In this document: positions 63,739 through 64,000 of the stretch, one piece after another
How positions within the stretch are numbered: position 1 is the first letter of the stretch
How the letters are laid out: each line of letters begins with the position of its first letter
DNA from: Peribacillus sp044761665
GTDB taxonomy: Bacteria > Bacillota > Bacilli > Bacillales > DSM-1321
NCBI RefSeq assembly: GCF_044761665.1
Contig: NZ_JBIWCW010000004.1
Coordinates: 310,001-374,000 of the forward strand
Reading direction: 5' to 3'
DNA: 64,000 bases
Notes under the pieces: model-generated
Told to the model about the DNA's origin: nothing
Database searches by the model: none
The model's input: the letters and a program-made list of their open reading frames with translations, nothing else
Position numbers and translations under genes: made by a program

Positions 63739-64000
63739 TCACCGATTTTTATTTTGAAGGATATTCATAATTAAATTGGCTGTTTCTTCGACGGCTTTAT
63801 TCGTAACATCAATGATTGGACAGTCCAGCCTCGAAATGATTTTATCAAAGTATGTCAACTCTTCTTTGATACGCTCCACGTTTGCATATATGGCATGATC
63901 ATTAAGTCCAAGTGACTTTAATCTTTCCTTACGGATATGGTTTAACTTTTCGGGACTGATCTTTAACCCAATACATTTTTCAGGCGGCACTAGGAATAGT
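63739..64000 (-). CDS. ppsR: Pyruvate, phosphate dikinase regulatory protein, 3' part (PpsR/YqfL family)
   Basis: Only the C-terminal part is in the window: ...LFLVPPEKCIGLKISPEKL...SRLDCPIIDVTNKAVEETA, open to the right edge. This matches the end of the DUF299 bifunctional kinase/phosphorylase that controls PPDK or PEP synthase. In B. subtilis yqfL lies here, downstream of ccpN. A GTG at 63990 is not the true start; the frame continues upstream. Confidence 0.9.
   Translation of the reverse strand, partial: LFLVPPEKCIGLKISPEKLNHIRKERLKSLGLNDHAIYANVERIKEELTYFDKIISRLDCPIIDVTNKAVEETANLIMNILQNKNR

Noticed and set aside
1..64000. A new multi-gene defence, secretion or biosynthetic system
   Set aside because: Apart from single unknown genes, every cluster maps to a known Bacillus locus; the accessory 2-8.6 kb part contains unrelated single genes, not a coherent set.

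Overview
The window is a chromosomal stretch of a low-GC, spore-forming Bacillaceae. Gene order follows the yqh-comG-yqg-yqf-sigA arc of the Bacillus subtilis chromosome almost without interruption. Sequence style, the set of extra genes and the tandem GC-rich hairpin repeats suggest a Peribacillus (Bacillus simplex-like) genome; that placement is inference. No tRNA, rRNA, CRISPR array, prophage or complete insertion sequence is visible.

Layout. (1) 1-8.6 kb is the most variable part: a patatin-like phospholipase (yqhO), spore photoproduct lyase (splB), a small orphan gene, a drug-type MFS transporter, a decayed serine beta-lactamase-like gene next to a MarR regulator with its own operator repeats, a probable scrap of a TnsA-type transposition gene, and the cobalamin-dependent ribonucleotide reductase nrdJ. 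(2) 9-17.6 kb: lipM octanoyltransferase, yqhL, the glycine cleavage operon gcvT-gcvPA-gcvPB behind a tandem glycine riboswitch with terminator, and the yqhH-yqhG pair. LipM and GcvT/P belong together because octanoyl transfer to GcvH is the entry step of lipoylation. (3) 17.6-22 kb: yqzE and the seven-gene competence pseudopilus operon comGA-GG, with overlapping genes. (4) 22-35 kb: mgsR opposite a SufR-like Fe-S regulator, then yqgY, a MidA-type methyltransferase, yqgX, yqgW, yqgU, yqgT, glcK-yqgQ, gluP (rhomboid), yqgO, yqgN, and rpmG. (5) 35-46 kb: two envelope-type genes behind three Spo0A-like boxes, the phosphate operon pstS-C-A-B with a textbook PhoP box, pbpA, yqgE, sodA, yqgC, yqgB. 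(6) 46-64 kb: a broken SinI-like anti-repressor, yqfZ, ispG, yqfX, yqfW, a Zur-controlled znuC-znuB-zur operon, yqfT, nfo, cshB, tandem repeats with an assembly gap, yqfQ, ispH, trmK-yqfO, cccA, and the macromolecular-synthesis cluster yqxD-dnaG-sigA with the end of ppsR (yqfL) at the edge.

Most genes are housekeeping and well conserved. The items that deserve attention are decayed genes and regulatory DNA: the doubly broken beta-lactamase-like gene, the SinI-like gene broken by one base in an A-run, the TnsA-like remnant, MarR operator repeats, Spo0A-box cluster, NrdR box, Zur box, PhoP box, and the tandem hairpin repeat that defeated the assembly. I did not find a convincing new multi-gene system; the closest candidates are single uncharacterised genes at 2185, 30128, 33927 and 59047. 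Several annotated starts were moved to the codon with the best Shine-Dalgarno spacing, and each such choice is stated.
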